Assembly (NCBI GenBank): GCA_050084515.1
Contig: CM114272.1
Location: forward strand, 34,534,001 to 34,598,000
Direction of reading: 5' to 3'
Source of the DNA: Blasia pusilla
Taxonomy: Eukaryota; Marchantiophyta; Marchantiopsida; Blasiales
DNA: 64,000 nt
The notes below the pieces were generated by a model, which was not told the DNA's origin, made no database searches, and was given only the letters and a program-made list of their open reading frames with translations. Position numbers and translations under genes: made by a program. Position 1 is the first letter of the stretch, and each line of letters begins with the position of its first letter. Shown in pieces: positions 48,611 to 58,536 of this stretch.

Positions 48611-49530
48611 CTGGAGGGGCAGAGGACTCTCTTGAATTGTGCAGGCCCCCACTCCAAAATCTTTTGAACGTCCCCTTATTTTTCGACTTCTTCGAAAAAC
48701 CTTTTGGCTCAAAGGGTTTCTGGGTTTGGACTTCATCGTCCCCAATCCGCTCCGCTAGCTTCAGAAGATCCACGCAAGTATCTGGAAACGTTGGCATTTG
48801 GTAAAGGGCCTTTTTAGCGCTCGGATTGAGTCCACTAATGAAGATACCCTTCTTCGCGTGCTCATCCATCTTTGGAAGAGAAGTCAGTTTTGCACTAAAC
48901 TCCCTCACATACGCGCTTAAGGAATCACTCTGCCGCATCCGTACGCATTCCACCGTATCGCGCAACCCTTGGTACTCCGGAGTGAATCGATCACCAATCA
49001 ACACCTTAAACTCCTCCCAACTCAGAAGTGACTCGCCGTCCAGATACTCCTCTTGTAGAGTTGTCCACCATTGTAGCACATGATCCTTCAAGAAAGTAAC
49101 GGCTATCGTCACCTTGTCCTACTCAGCTGCCCTCTACGCCTCGAAGTAAAGTTCCAGTTCTGTAAGGAAATCCTCCACTTTCCGCGAGCGCCACACCCCA
49201 GTGAATGGCGTGGGTAGGTTTGTCTAGCATAGTTTTTTCCGCCCCCGGAGTTCGAGTGGCCTCTAACTCTGCAAACCGCTTGCTTTGCTGGGATATCTGC
49301 TCTACCAACAACTTCAACAAGTCCAAGGTCTGCCTTGACTCAGTCATTTCCCCTGGGTTTGGGCCCGATGGCCCCGTGGAAGGATTCGCCTATAGAACGT
49401 CCTCACATCTGGCGTTCAGCTCTTCGGGAGTCTCCGTCTCCTCCATAGCATCACGGTCTAGCATTGGTTCCTCTCTTGATTTGCATCGCTTGATTTGGCG
49501 CTTCTTGGGTTGTTCTCTCTCGATCGCCAT
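48611..49530 (-). pseudogene. Inverted gypsy Gag, same family, 3' truncated
   Basis: Minus-strand Gag homologous to 45019-45930. Start at about 49530 (MAIEREQPKKR), then MTESRQTLDLLKLL, then MTIAVTFLKDHVLQWWTTL, FKVLIGDRFTPEYQGL, VREFSAKLTSL and LKLAERIGDDEVQ. It contains three TAG codons at probable Gln positions (one near 49390, two near 49115-49135) and one frameshift near 49200. It ends by junction with the plus-strand integrase at about 48610. Confidence 0.85.
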
Positions 49531-49665
49531 TATCAATCCAACTCACTCAGATCTCCTCCTCGTTTCTTGCGTCCCTCCTGGAGCGTCTGAGTCTAGCCGC
49601 TACCTTGAGTTTTCCCAAGCGTCCGGTTGATCCCACGACCCCAAGTTCTTGCTCACCAAGGATTA

Positions 49666-49677
49666 GCTCTGATAACA
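49666..49677 (-). promoter_or_regulatory. Primer-binding site of the inverted gypsy copy (mutated)
   Basis: Minus strand TGTTATCAGAGC, one base from TGGTATCAGAGC, two bases from the LTR end at 49680, the same spacing as at 44871. Confidence 0.8.
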
Positions 49678-49679
49678 CT

Positions 49680-50683
49680 TGTCGCGCCCCTACTCTCCTT
49701 GGACGTCAATCTTTATTGTTGCGGAAGCGTACGTTCAGTAGGACACGATCTCATCGCCGATCTGCACCCAAACACGCACTCTCGTTAGTCGGATCTGGGC
49801 CAACCAGCATTCCAACCCACCGAGTTCTCAACTCGGCGTCTCATCAAGCTCACCCTTCCTTACATCCTAGTTTCCAAAACATGGCAAGTCCTTCAAGACT
49901 TGGAACAGACTTCCTGATTAGTCAAGGAACCTAAAACATCACTTGCGCGCCTAGCGATCCCAACTGTTCAACGGACCTCGTGTGAGTTCCAAACCGAGAC
50001 CCAAGTAGTTGAGTCGCGGGGTGAAATCCAAGAGGGATGTCTAAAATCACCTCCATAGACTTGGTTCAGGTTTTCCAACCCAACCCCAAACTCTCGATCC
50101 GTTCCATGCCCTTGAGCCGCCCCGTGGTGCCCAAAGTGGGGTTCGAGTTCCAAGCACTCTTGGAGACCTTCCCCCTTACTAGTACTTCTGGGGTTCTCCA
50201 ATAAACCCCCTCCCTTTGGAAAAGGAGGGTCCGGCCCTTCATTGTGGCCCTCAACCCGACTCTACTTATAGTCGTTTTCGGGTTGTTTCTTAGCTTTTGC
50301 TTATGCGTTTGCAGAGATCTTTAGTGCGTTTGAACCATCTTTCCATAAGTCTTCCAATGCATCCTTGTTCAATCCAAACGCATCTTGGAGCTAAAAGTTA
50401 TGGCCATAAATACAGTCGGAAACTCTCAAACGCTAGTGGCGTTCCAAATCCGAATTCTTCCTTTGGCAACCCACTTTCTAGACTCAACCCCTTTCAAGTC
50501 TTGTTCCGCGTTTGGTCCAGGTTTCAAAGTCATAACCATAACATCTGAAATGCGAAGCCTTGCTTGCGTCCCGTCTCTTGTCTCTTCTTCGAGACCACTC
50601 CAACGCGCAAACCATCTTAGCGTGAGCCCGCTAATGTTCCGATGTTCCGCTTTGGCACTCGTTTGGTCATGAGGGTCGCGACA
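49680..50683 (-). repeat. Inverted LTR (5' LTR of the minus-strand gypsy copy)
   Basis: 1004 bp; minus strand begins TGTCGCGACCCTC at 50683 and ends GGGGCGCGACA at 49680. Aligns with the solo LTR at 38221 and the LTR at 43825. Chance open frames on both strands (for example 50385-50672) are not genes. Confidence 0.88.
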
Positions 50684-50983
50684 CTCATACATAGGTACTC
50701 CAAGATAACCCCATCCTTGTGGATATCTCGACCATCTATCGCCTCCTCACTGACCTTTGGATCTAAGGACTCTCCATCAATTGTACTCTAACTCTCAATT
50801 GCTAGTAAACCCAAATAATCCCATGTGTGTCATCCAAACGTCATCTCCTCATGACTCTCCCCATGCCAAAGAGCTTCAATCACATCTTGCTAACTCAAGC
50901 ATGAGTTACAACTCAACCCATTTGTATCTTGGTTGTTGTTGGAGATGAGGTGAGTTCAAGATGTGTTCCACGTTAGTGAAATA
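50684..50983 (-). pseudogene. Continuation of the old methyltransferase-gypsy copy (pol linker)
   Basis: Minus strand aligns with 55650-55940 ('ccatctatcgcctcctc', 'cctttggatctaaggactc', 'catctcctcatgactctcc'), the poorly conserved segment between RNase H and integrase. No open frame. 50845-50983 is the right copy of the 139-bp direct repeat. Confidence 0.6.
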
Positions 50984-51339
50984 AAGGCATGCGTGGATGA
51001 TTAAGATCCCTTTCCCACAAGACTTATGCGACCCAATCTGATCATAGTCAAAGACTAATAGGATTTCAAAGTCGAGACTATATTGGATGAGTGTAGAGTA
51101 AAGAGAGGAAGGAGAGTAGTAAACGAGTTGCCACATCTGAGTTAGCCAATAGGTAGAATTCTACCGTGTCGATGACATAGAGGATCAACGGGATATTTGG
51201 GTGTTACTTCATCTTGAGATATCAGATGAGGTTGAGAATAGATCCGTTTCGTCTCGAACATTATTTCTCATGATTTCCCTATTTTGGTCTTGATCGATCA
51301 GGTGACTCGTTGATTGAGTCAACAATCATCTAGTAATCT

Positions 51340-51684
51340 GTGCACTCAGGTTACCAATGGGACGACTATTTTTGGGGGAAGAACCTTTTGGCTTTTTCCA
51401 ACACTGTAAGAGAAGGAGAGATGGCTTTGTGTGTTCTTGATATATATACGCGAGTATATTTTGTTTATGGGTGGATCGACCCGTGTGTTGGAATGATCGG
51501 TGTTGTGTGGTATGTAGATGTAACCAGCGATGTGGATTATATACCAATGTATGTGCGCACGAAAAAGTACTTAGTGGCATGGAAAGGTTATGATTTATGT
51601 GAAAGAACATGGGAACTAGAAAGTAATCTGACTCATGTTGGGGAACTTGTAGAGGAATTTAAAAGGAAATCGCATGGACGGTAG
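51340..51684 (+). pseudogene. Chromodomain fragment of a third gypsy element
   Basis: The C-terminal half of this frame reads KYLVAWKGYDLCERTWELES and LTHVGELVEEF, a chromodomain with its conserved Trp, Gly and acidic positions (about 51565-51665). The N-terminal part of the frame is not recognisable integrase and may be out of register. A purine tract (52017-52027) and LTR follow, as in a chromovirus 3' end. RT and gag are not seen upstream. Confidence 0.7.
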
Positions 51685-52016
51685 ATGGTGAAACTAGAGT
51701 TTGGCGCATAGCTTGAGCGCAATGGCTTGGTTTGTACAATTTCCAATCAATGTATTTTGATTTGGAGGATCACATTAATGGTATGAAGAAACTTATGAAT
51801 TTCTAGAATTCAAGAAAGTGTTCAAAATTTGTATTCAATGAGGACTTAGTTTTGAATGTTTTCATTGGGATGCATATACTTATGAATGGATCGGAAATTG
51901 TATTTTTTATGGCATCACGAGATTAGGTGGTTGAGCTTGACATAATTTACTACTGCAATTGGGGTCTAAGTTTTTAGGGAGAGAGAACTCAAGTTGACAA
52001 AGACGTCAACTCAACT

Positions 52017-52027
52017 AAGTGGGGGAG
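52017..52027 (+). promoter_or_regulatory. Polypurine tract of the third gypsy element
   Basis: aagtgggggaga, about 330 bp after the chromodomain stop and just before the presumed LTR. Confidence 0.5.
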
Positions 52028-52029
52028 AC

Positions 52030-52901
52030 AACCATGAGATGCCAAAAAGGGAGTCAAGACATGCACTAGCCATGAGACATATGAAATGCGGGTGCGAGCT
52101 CCAAGATTTTTTTGGGGAGCAGAGAGTTGCATAAGCTACAACAAGCCTCCACCAAGGCATCTTGATGGATAACTAGTCAAACGTTGGACCGACCAGGTCC
52201 ACGGATCGCACGAGAGGTTCACGGATTGCATGCGGGCCCGTCATAGCCGACAACCCCCGTGTGGGCCCGCCTTTCCCATGAACCCCGCGGGGATATGTTG
52301 CAGCTTGGGAGTGGTTGGGGCCAAGTTCGAACTTGGCCCCAATCCCCTTCTCTCCCTTTCCCCCCTCCCCTTCCCCCTTTTTACCCTTTGGGGTAAAACC
52401 CATAAGGGAAGGGGCCCACAAGGGGCCCCAAAAATGTACATATGGAGGAGGAGTGAAGGAGTTAATTAGCTAATTATCACTTATTTTCCCTATTTATCCA
52501 ATTTTTTAGTGATATTTTGGATTAGGCTCCAAATTTTTATGGTGCTTGATAGCTAAGGGCTTTCAAGGTTACTAGGAATTTTAGATAAATCCCTTGGATG
52601 CCTTCTGAGAGTACTTGGATTTTAATTGGAACCAACTTGGATGTTTGCACTCCTTATTGCATCTTAAATAAACTCCAATTGACTCCACATTATGTGAGTG
52701 TTTGTGAGTGTGGAAATCTCTTGTTTCACTAAACTTGTTTGGTGATTTTGAGATTTCCGATTCATAGACCCGAGTGTTTTGTCTTGTTCCATTGGTTCTC
52801 CTTAGCACATCGGGGATGTGGAGGTGATCAAGGAACCTTATCTAAACACGTCCATATCTACCAATTCCCTTTGAGAGCCCAACCCTAAACTTCCATCATT
52901 C
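52030..52901 (+). repeat. 3' LTR of the third gypsy family
   Basis: Begins after the purine tract and ends at 'cattcacg', where its similarity to the partial LTR at 14700-15271 stops. The 5' part (52150-52330) is GC-rich and not shared with that copy. Terminal TG...CA not exactly placed. Confidence 0.55.
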
Positions 52902-52903
52902 AC

Positions 52904-53143
52904 GTGCTGGTACAGATGATTGTGAAGAATTTGAACTATGTGACATACAACCTCTCTATCGGGAATGCCCAAGCAAACGTGAGATTTACTTATTTGGAAA
53001 GGATTCCAAAGTGGGCATTAGCTCCGAATCCCTCTGATTGCAAAAACTTAGAGTTTCTTATTGCATATATCAGAGCAAATGCGAAAGTATTAGATGTAGA
53101 CGATGTAGATTCGGGATTAAGGCCAATAAGAGTGGTAGTATGA
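52904..53143 (+). pseudogene. Unidentified coding relic
   Basis: An open frame of 79 codons with protein-like composition (RFTYLERIPKWALAPNP, ANAKVLDVDDVDSGLRPIRVV), unlike random AT-rich DNA. No ATG context or domain recognised; its 5' side is the LTR. It may be an exon of a host or transposon gene into which the LTR element inserted. A charged open frame at 53263-53568 follows and may belong with it. Confidence 0.3.
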
Positions 53144-53477
53144 TTGTAAACCCATTTGAGGATTGGATATTTTTCATGAGAAATGAAAGACTTGGTTTAA
53201 AAAGATGAATGTGTTACTATAAATTTTTTTAAATGATGAATCTTGATTGATGTGCGGATGTATTGTATGCCATTGTATCACTATTATTGGAATCATTTCT
53301 AAATCACCATTCTTTTTCTATGTCGGTAAAAGACAAGATGGAGTTGCCACCTCATGAAGATCATAGCCCTCACGACAATGAGGACGATGGAAGAGGGGAA
53401 GAACCCCTCGATACATCGATACGAGAGATGCCTCCGAAGGTGAACAAGAAGACGATCTCGCAATTCGTCACGAATGT

Positions 53478-53581
53478 CGTACAAATCCACATCGTTATAC
53501 AACATACATCGCTAACATACCATACTCACATACATAAAAAAAACATAGACGAGAGCATACACAAATAAAAGTGTACCACAA
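53478..53581 (-). repeat. Extra copy of LTR start sequence
   Basis: About 104 bp nearly identical to 53952-54056 ('tgtggtacact', 'tgtatgctctcgtctatgtt', 'gtgagtatggtatg', 'gatgtggatttg' on the minus strand). It lies just outside the shared LTR core, giving a tandem LTR start or an LTR whose core is flanked by two copies of one end. Confidence 0.75.
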
Positions 53582-53582
53582 C

Positions 53583-53950
53583 TGAAATCCGTGAAAGACC
53601 TGCTGTCATAAAACACGTAAAGAATCACATACAATCGAGCCAAACCCACTCCACGACGGGAGAATCCAGGTCGAAGCTTGCGGGAACCACCATAGCCAAG
53701 AGCTCTACTCACTACCAAGGCTAACTCCCAACGCAATAGGGTCAACTCAAAGAACTAACTATTCTTTGAGTACACTCCACACTCTACTCTCCAACCTAAG
53801 GGCGGGCCCTATTGGAAAAGTCACCCTCAACGAAGTAACCCCTAACCCTATGTATGAAACCCCATCCCTACCTAGGCACTACGGCCCTACATAAGGTATG
53901 GCCTCTACTAGCACACTATTCTCTATGACATAATCCGTATGGTCATGACA
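53583..53950 (-). repeat. LTR core, 3' side
   Basis: 368 bp, more than 85% identical by eye to 62976-63335. Minus strand runs from TGTCATGACCATA to CACGGATTTCA. Contains 'gtagtgcctaggtaggg' and 'ttggctatggtggttccc'. Confidence 0.85.
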
Positions 53951-54057
53951 GCTGTCGTGCAAATCCACATTGTCATACAACATATATCGCTGGCATACCA
54001 TACTCACATACATATATAACATAGACGAGAGCATACACAAATACAAGTGTACCACAA

Positions 54058-54070
54058 CTCGTCCCCTTAA
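54058..54070 (-). promoter_or_regulatory. Candidate polypurine tract of the methyltransferase element
   Basis: Minus strand TTAAGGGGACGAG directly upstream of TTGTGGTACAC at 54057, so the 3' LTR may begin TGTGGTACAC at 54056 rather than at 53950. Confidence 0.5.
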
Positions 54071-54229
54071 TCAAGTTAGGTCCCTCTAACTCCTAGGTAG
54101 CCCTATACATCTACTACATGCTATACACCTTCGTGGGTGCACGAGTCAAAAGGCTGGGTGCTAGGTTGCCACATTGTAAGTCGCACATCTGTAATCCATA
54201 TCATGCAAAGATCAAGTCATCTACCCCTC

Positions 54230-54718
54230 CTAAGTACATCTAGGAAAAACCCACCTTCCAACAGGAACAACATCCATACGCGGAGTCAAACACATTATGT
54301 GCCAACCCCTAGGACACCGATCACACACCAACATACGGGTTGCGTTATCGACAGACCCACATAACATGCACCTCAAGCTGGCACGTATCATGGCTAAGCT
54401 TGGGTCAACAGTACCATCCACATTTGGAAGATGACATGGTGCACAATTAGGCACATGGTCCTTCCAAAAAACTCCATCACGACCCTCCAACATGAGAACT
54501 CCAGAAGCTAACACCTCTCGCACTCGTAAAATAGTGCGGCTTGCCGTCACATCCAACGTTGTCGGTGCAATCTGCTGCAAATAGACATAGTCCCCCACAT
54601 GGAACCTACGAATCGATGATCCATAACCTCCACCCCAAATGGTTGCATACCGCAACGTATCCCTATGTTGAGCATTGGCAAGATTCTCAAAGGCTGTTGG
54701 CATAACTCTCCGAAAGAG
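54230..54718 (-). pseudogene. Integrase C-terminus with PHD finger
   Basis: Same frame as RT and integrase, after the TAG at 54719. An integrase C-terminal barrel-like part (FHVGDYVYLQQIAPT, GVLMLEGRDGVFWKDHV, about residues 33-85) is followed by a C4HC3 PHD zinc finger: C-x2-C, LVCDRCPRGWHIMCL, then GRWVFPRC (about residues 110-156). All eight metal ligands are visible. PHD fingers bind histone H3 tails by methylation state, so by analogy with chromodomains it could steer integration; that is inference. The frame ends in TAG at 54230; the true C-terminus may lie further on. Confidence 0.88.
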
Positions 54719-55312
54719 CTATGCCCGCTGAGTACACACTCTCATCCACATCTCTGGGTCATCAAGGTTCACCACCTCACTAGACTCCCGGCGAATTGCT
54801 GTTGGCAAGTCTGGATCTTGGCCGTATAATAGAAAATAAGGTGAGAAGGAAGCCAAGGATGCTTGGCAACTGAACCTATACCCCATGGCCAACCACGGCA
54901 ACTAAATATCCTAGTCTCCAAGGTGCCCCTTCTATAGGCCATACTTGCGCAATGCCCTCTTCACCGTCTGAACAACACGCTCAGCCAAACCATCCGCCTC
55001 TGGATAATCTCGAGACGTGGTCCAATGATCAATCAGTGCCTTGTCACAAAAGACTTGAAACTCACCCTGAAACTCTGTACCCTGGTCCGTCAGCACCTCA
55101 ACTAGTGCACCAAAATGACTAAGCACTCTATCAAGAAACGCATATGCCGTTCCCTCACTTGCCTTGTCAGGTAATGCCACCAACTCAATCCACTTGGAGA
55201 AGCGCTCCACCATCACCGACACATGTTGATGATGTCATACAGTCAACCGTAACGGTCCCCCAAAGTCCACACTCCAACGGTAACCCAACCCCATAATAGG
55301 TAAGGGGTGTAA
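54719..55312 (-). pseudogene. Integrase catalytic core
   Basis: After the TAG at 55313: LGYRWSVDFGGPL (first catalytic Asp), a TGA at 55235, VERFSKWIELVALPDKASEG, VLTDQGTEFQGEF (second catalytic Asp), and WTTSRDYPEADGLAERVVQTVKRALRK with the Glu region: the D-D-35-E integrase core. TAG codons follow at 54932, 54911 and 54902, then FSPYFLLYGQDPDLP. The TAG at 54911 probably replaces Trp, the others Gln. Integrase would insert the cDNA; stops make this copy inactive. Confidence 0.88.
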
Positions 55313-57076
55313 CTATGGTGTAAGAGCATTGAATGATGCCCTCACCCGGTCACAAACCATACAACGTGACACCAACTGCTGCACCTGAGTATGCATGCCA
55401 CGCCACCAATATTGACCAAGAAGTAAGCTATACGTTCGCTTTACCCCAAAATGTCCCAACTCCTCATGGGCATGTCGTACAATGCGCTCTCTTTGAGCCA
55501 AATGCCGCACCATTCGTACTCTACCATCCTCCCACACCGGGAGAATATGTGTTCCGTCCAATCGATACCTCCTAGCACGTTGAAGAGCAAGCTCTTGCTC
55601 CTTGGCACTCATTATGCCTAGCATCCTACTAGTCCGTAGGAACTCCAACACCAACGCATCATTGTGAATATCACGCTCATCCATACCACCATCTCCAACC
55701 TTAGGATCTGAAGGCTCGCCATGTACCCTCTGGCTAGATGTCATGTGGTCCTCCATACTAGAGTCCACCCCTAACCAACATAAAAAGGCAGATGCATGCC
55801 AACCTGGCACCATCTCCTCATCAACCTTGCCATGCCATCTAGCCCCAGTTGCATCCTCTTGGCTAGTACATGGGTTCCTACTCAACCCATCAGCATCAAG
55901 GTTGGCAACTCCAGGTCTATGTACCACTTGGAAGTCATACTCCTGTAAGATAAGAGCCCACCGTGCAAGGTTCCCTGTAAGCTTGTCATACTCCATCAAC
56001 CACTTGAGCGGTTGGTGATCAGTAACAAGGGTAAAGTATGTGCCAAACAAGTAACACCTAAAGTGTGCCACAACCCACACTACTTCCAAGCACTCTCCCT
56101 CATATGAACTATAGCGCGACTCCGCTGCATTATTCGAACGACTTGCATAGGCCACCACAAACTCCATGTGCTCATCATCATGTTGTTTCAATACCGCTCC
56201 AAGTCCCAACATACTCCAATCAGTGTGCAACTGAAATGGGCGCCCTCTGATAGGTCTCCTCAAGATAGGCGCGGCCACCAACTGGGTCTTGAGCTCCACA
56301 AAAGCTCTCTTTTGATCATCTCCCCAGTGCCACTCCTGATCTGATTTCAGCAATTGGTTCAAAGGCTTTGCCATAGCACTAAATCCCTTAACATATCTCC
56401 GATAGTAGTTCGCCAATCCCATGAATGCCCAAACTCTACTCACATCTATCGGATGAGGAATAAGTGCAATAGCCTCCACCTTTGCTTGTTGAACTCCCAA
56501 ACCACCTCGATAGATCACATGACCCAAGTACTCAACATCCTCATGGAAGAACTTACACTCTCCTGGATGCAAACGTAGACCATGAGCTTTCAACTGCTCA
56601 AACATAATCTCCAAATGTATCTGATGCTCCTCCACCGTGTTACTGAATACTAAGATATCATCAATGTAACACAGAACAAAATCCAACCCTGGTAGGATCC
56701 TGTCCTTCACTCTCTGAAACTTGGCAGGTGCATTCTTCAACCCAAAGGGTAAGAATTTCCACTGGTACAAACAATCCTTGCCATGAGAGTTGACATCCCA
56801 AAATGTTGTCTTGGCCTTGTCACTCTCTCGAATCGGCAATTGATGGTATCCTGCCCGAAGATCCAAAGTACTGAAAATCTTTGCATGTCCCACCACATCA
56901 AAGATCTCCTTAGGTGTAGGCATGGCATACCTATCAGCCTTGGTTTGCCGATTGATAGGACTGTAATCTCCACACATCCGCCTATCCATGTAGTTGCCAT
57001 GCACATCCTTTTTAGCAGGCATGATAATGGGTGATGCATACTCTCCATGTGACAAATCCACTAATCCAGCCTCCAA
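55313..57076 (-). pseudogene. Reverse transcriptase, RNase H and integrase zinc domain
   Basis: 587 codons open. RT: YASPIIMPAKK, MCGDYSPINRQT, AKIFSTLDLRAGYHQL, FLPFGLKNAPAKFQ and intact active site CYIDDILVF (residues 136-144). RNase H: LHTDWSMLGLGAVLK (about 289), SYEGECLEVVW, LVTDHQPLKWL, HRPGVANLDADGLSR. A variable linker precedes the HHCC domain HAHEELGHFGVKRTY and CMVCDRV near the end. RT is the best preserved enzyme of the element. The upstream end is linked to the methyltransferase ORF by a one-base frame change near 57105, where a TAG also stands in the RT frame. Confidence 0.93.
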
Positions 57077-57591
57077 AAGGTCCTACTTTGAATCAGGTCC
57101 CTCTCCACATCACTATCTTGGTAGGGACGATGAAAGATTGGCGTATCACTAGCCAAATCAATCCGTATACCGGGTCCAACCAAAGCACCCAACTCCTTCA
57201 TGCTAAAGGCAAAACAACTCTTATAAGCACATAGGAACTGTGTCAAGCGTCGTTTCTCACCTCTCGTAAGCTTGGCCCCAAGTAATGGCTCCCAAGTCTC
57301 CTCCACTGGCACACTAGAGGGAGAGGACGACGCCATTGGCTGCTTTGCAACCCCCTCACAAGATGGTACACCCTTAGCTACACCATCATCTGAGCAAATA
57401 ACTCCTCCACCAGCATGAGCAACCAACTCCACATGCCCAGCCATTACATCCCATTTACTCCAAGGATTCAAAATACTACTCTCCTTGTCCCCAGCCGATG
57501 CCTCTACCGTCCGGGTAGCCATCGAGCTCATCACAAGGGGTGGAAGAACCACAGACATAGTCCAAAGTCGACGCTGCTCGGCCATACCAAG
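57061..57591 (-). pseudogene. Linker between methyltransferase and RT
   Basis: Last ~175 codons of the methyltransferase frame. Low-complexity Ala/Ser/Val-rich sequence, then LTRGEKRRLTQFLCAYKSCFAFSMKELGALVGPGIRI and TPIFHRPYQDSDVERDLIQS. This last part is the segment that precedes RT in gypsy Pol (compare 'KTPYKLNQEELAELKKQL' in the other family), so the methyltransferase sits between protease and RT in one polyprotein. Confidence 0.75.
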
Positions 57592-58536
57592 ACTCAAAAT
57601 CCATGTCAAAAAATTCACGTCCATGGTTTGACCCAACACATGACATTGTGAAGCCTCAGAAATGGAAGCAACCACTATCACACCAGTAGCAAATCCCATC
57701 GTACGCTCTCTCTCATCAGCGTTAGGCTCCACCAACTGTCGCACATGAGAATCCCATACAAGCTCGAGACCACCTTCCCTATAGGCATGTGACGAGGGAA
57801 AACTCACAAATGTGGGTAGCGCCATCCTAGGCTGGCCCACACGGTTCACCACTGCCATGGGTGGCCGATCAATAACCCTCACCACCTGAGAAAGTCGCCC
57901 AGTATCCAAGATACTATCCACTGTAAGGCAAGGATCCCCCTACACTGCATCATATGCACGACGTAGAACCTCCCTAGGCAATAATTTTGTCCACCACAAG
58001 CGTGGAGGATGTGCACGGGAGCCAACTCGCGCTGCATCCAATAACATCACTAGTCCAATCCAAGACCGTACCTCATGAACACTCGCCATCATCTGGGTCC
58101 GAGTGTCACCCAACAATGGAACATTCTCCAGAATGTAAGCTGAACCACGTCCTTGATGAACCTGAAGATGTTGTAACACACGCAACATCTCCCAAAATAA
58201 TCGAGACCTAGGGTTGTGTAATCCCTCACCACGACCAGCACGTGTAAGACCCTGACATGGCCATCCAGCAATCACCAAATCCACAGGACCAACCCTCTCA
58301 AGGTCTTGTGCCCCCAACAATGCAATGTGTGAAGGCAAAGCACACTAGTACCCACGAATAGCTGATGGTGGCAACAACTCAGGATATCTCCGCATCAACT
58401 GACCAATATGTTGGGATGAGACTCTCTGGGCCGTCTCATCTTGCTCCACATACACGTATCTCCGCACAGGAATACCGACTTGCAACACTGCAGCCAAACC
58501 AATGCTAATCCCACCAAAGAGATCTAACACACAAAT
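57592..58536 (-). pseudogene. C5-cytosine DNA methyltransferase domain inside gypsy Pol
   Basis: About 315 residues in one minus frame, interrupted only by TAG at 58345 and 57940. Motif I: VLDLFGGISIGL (cofactor S-adenosylmethionine pocket), followed by VYVEQDETAQRVSSQHI. Motif IV: IAGWPCQGLTRAG with the catalytic Cys of PCQ at 58255-58257. NPRSRLFWEMLRVL follows. Motif VI: ENV of YILENVPLLGD. Motif VIII-like: VGSRAHPPRLWW. The target-recognition region is followed by motif IX-like RERTMGF and a motif-X-like LGQTMDVNFLTWIL. So the complete catalytic fold was captured, in the order of motifs of standard DNMTs, with the nucleophile and ENV intact. It would transfer methyl groups to cytosine C5. 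Known relatives: DNMTs in charophyte gypsy and dinoflagellate retrotransposons; subfamily not assigned. Confidence 0.93.

Noticed and set aside
57592-58536. Bacterial methyltransferase gene or contamination
   Set aside because: The domain is in frame with the gypsy protease and pre-RT segment and shares the host-type stop-codon decay, so it belongs to the retrotransposon.
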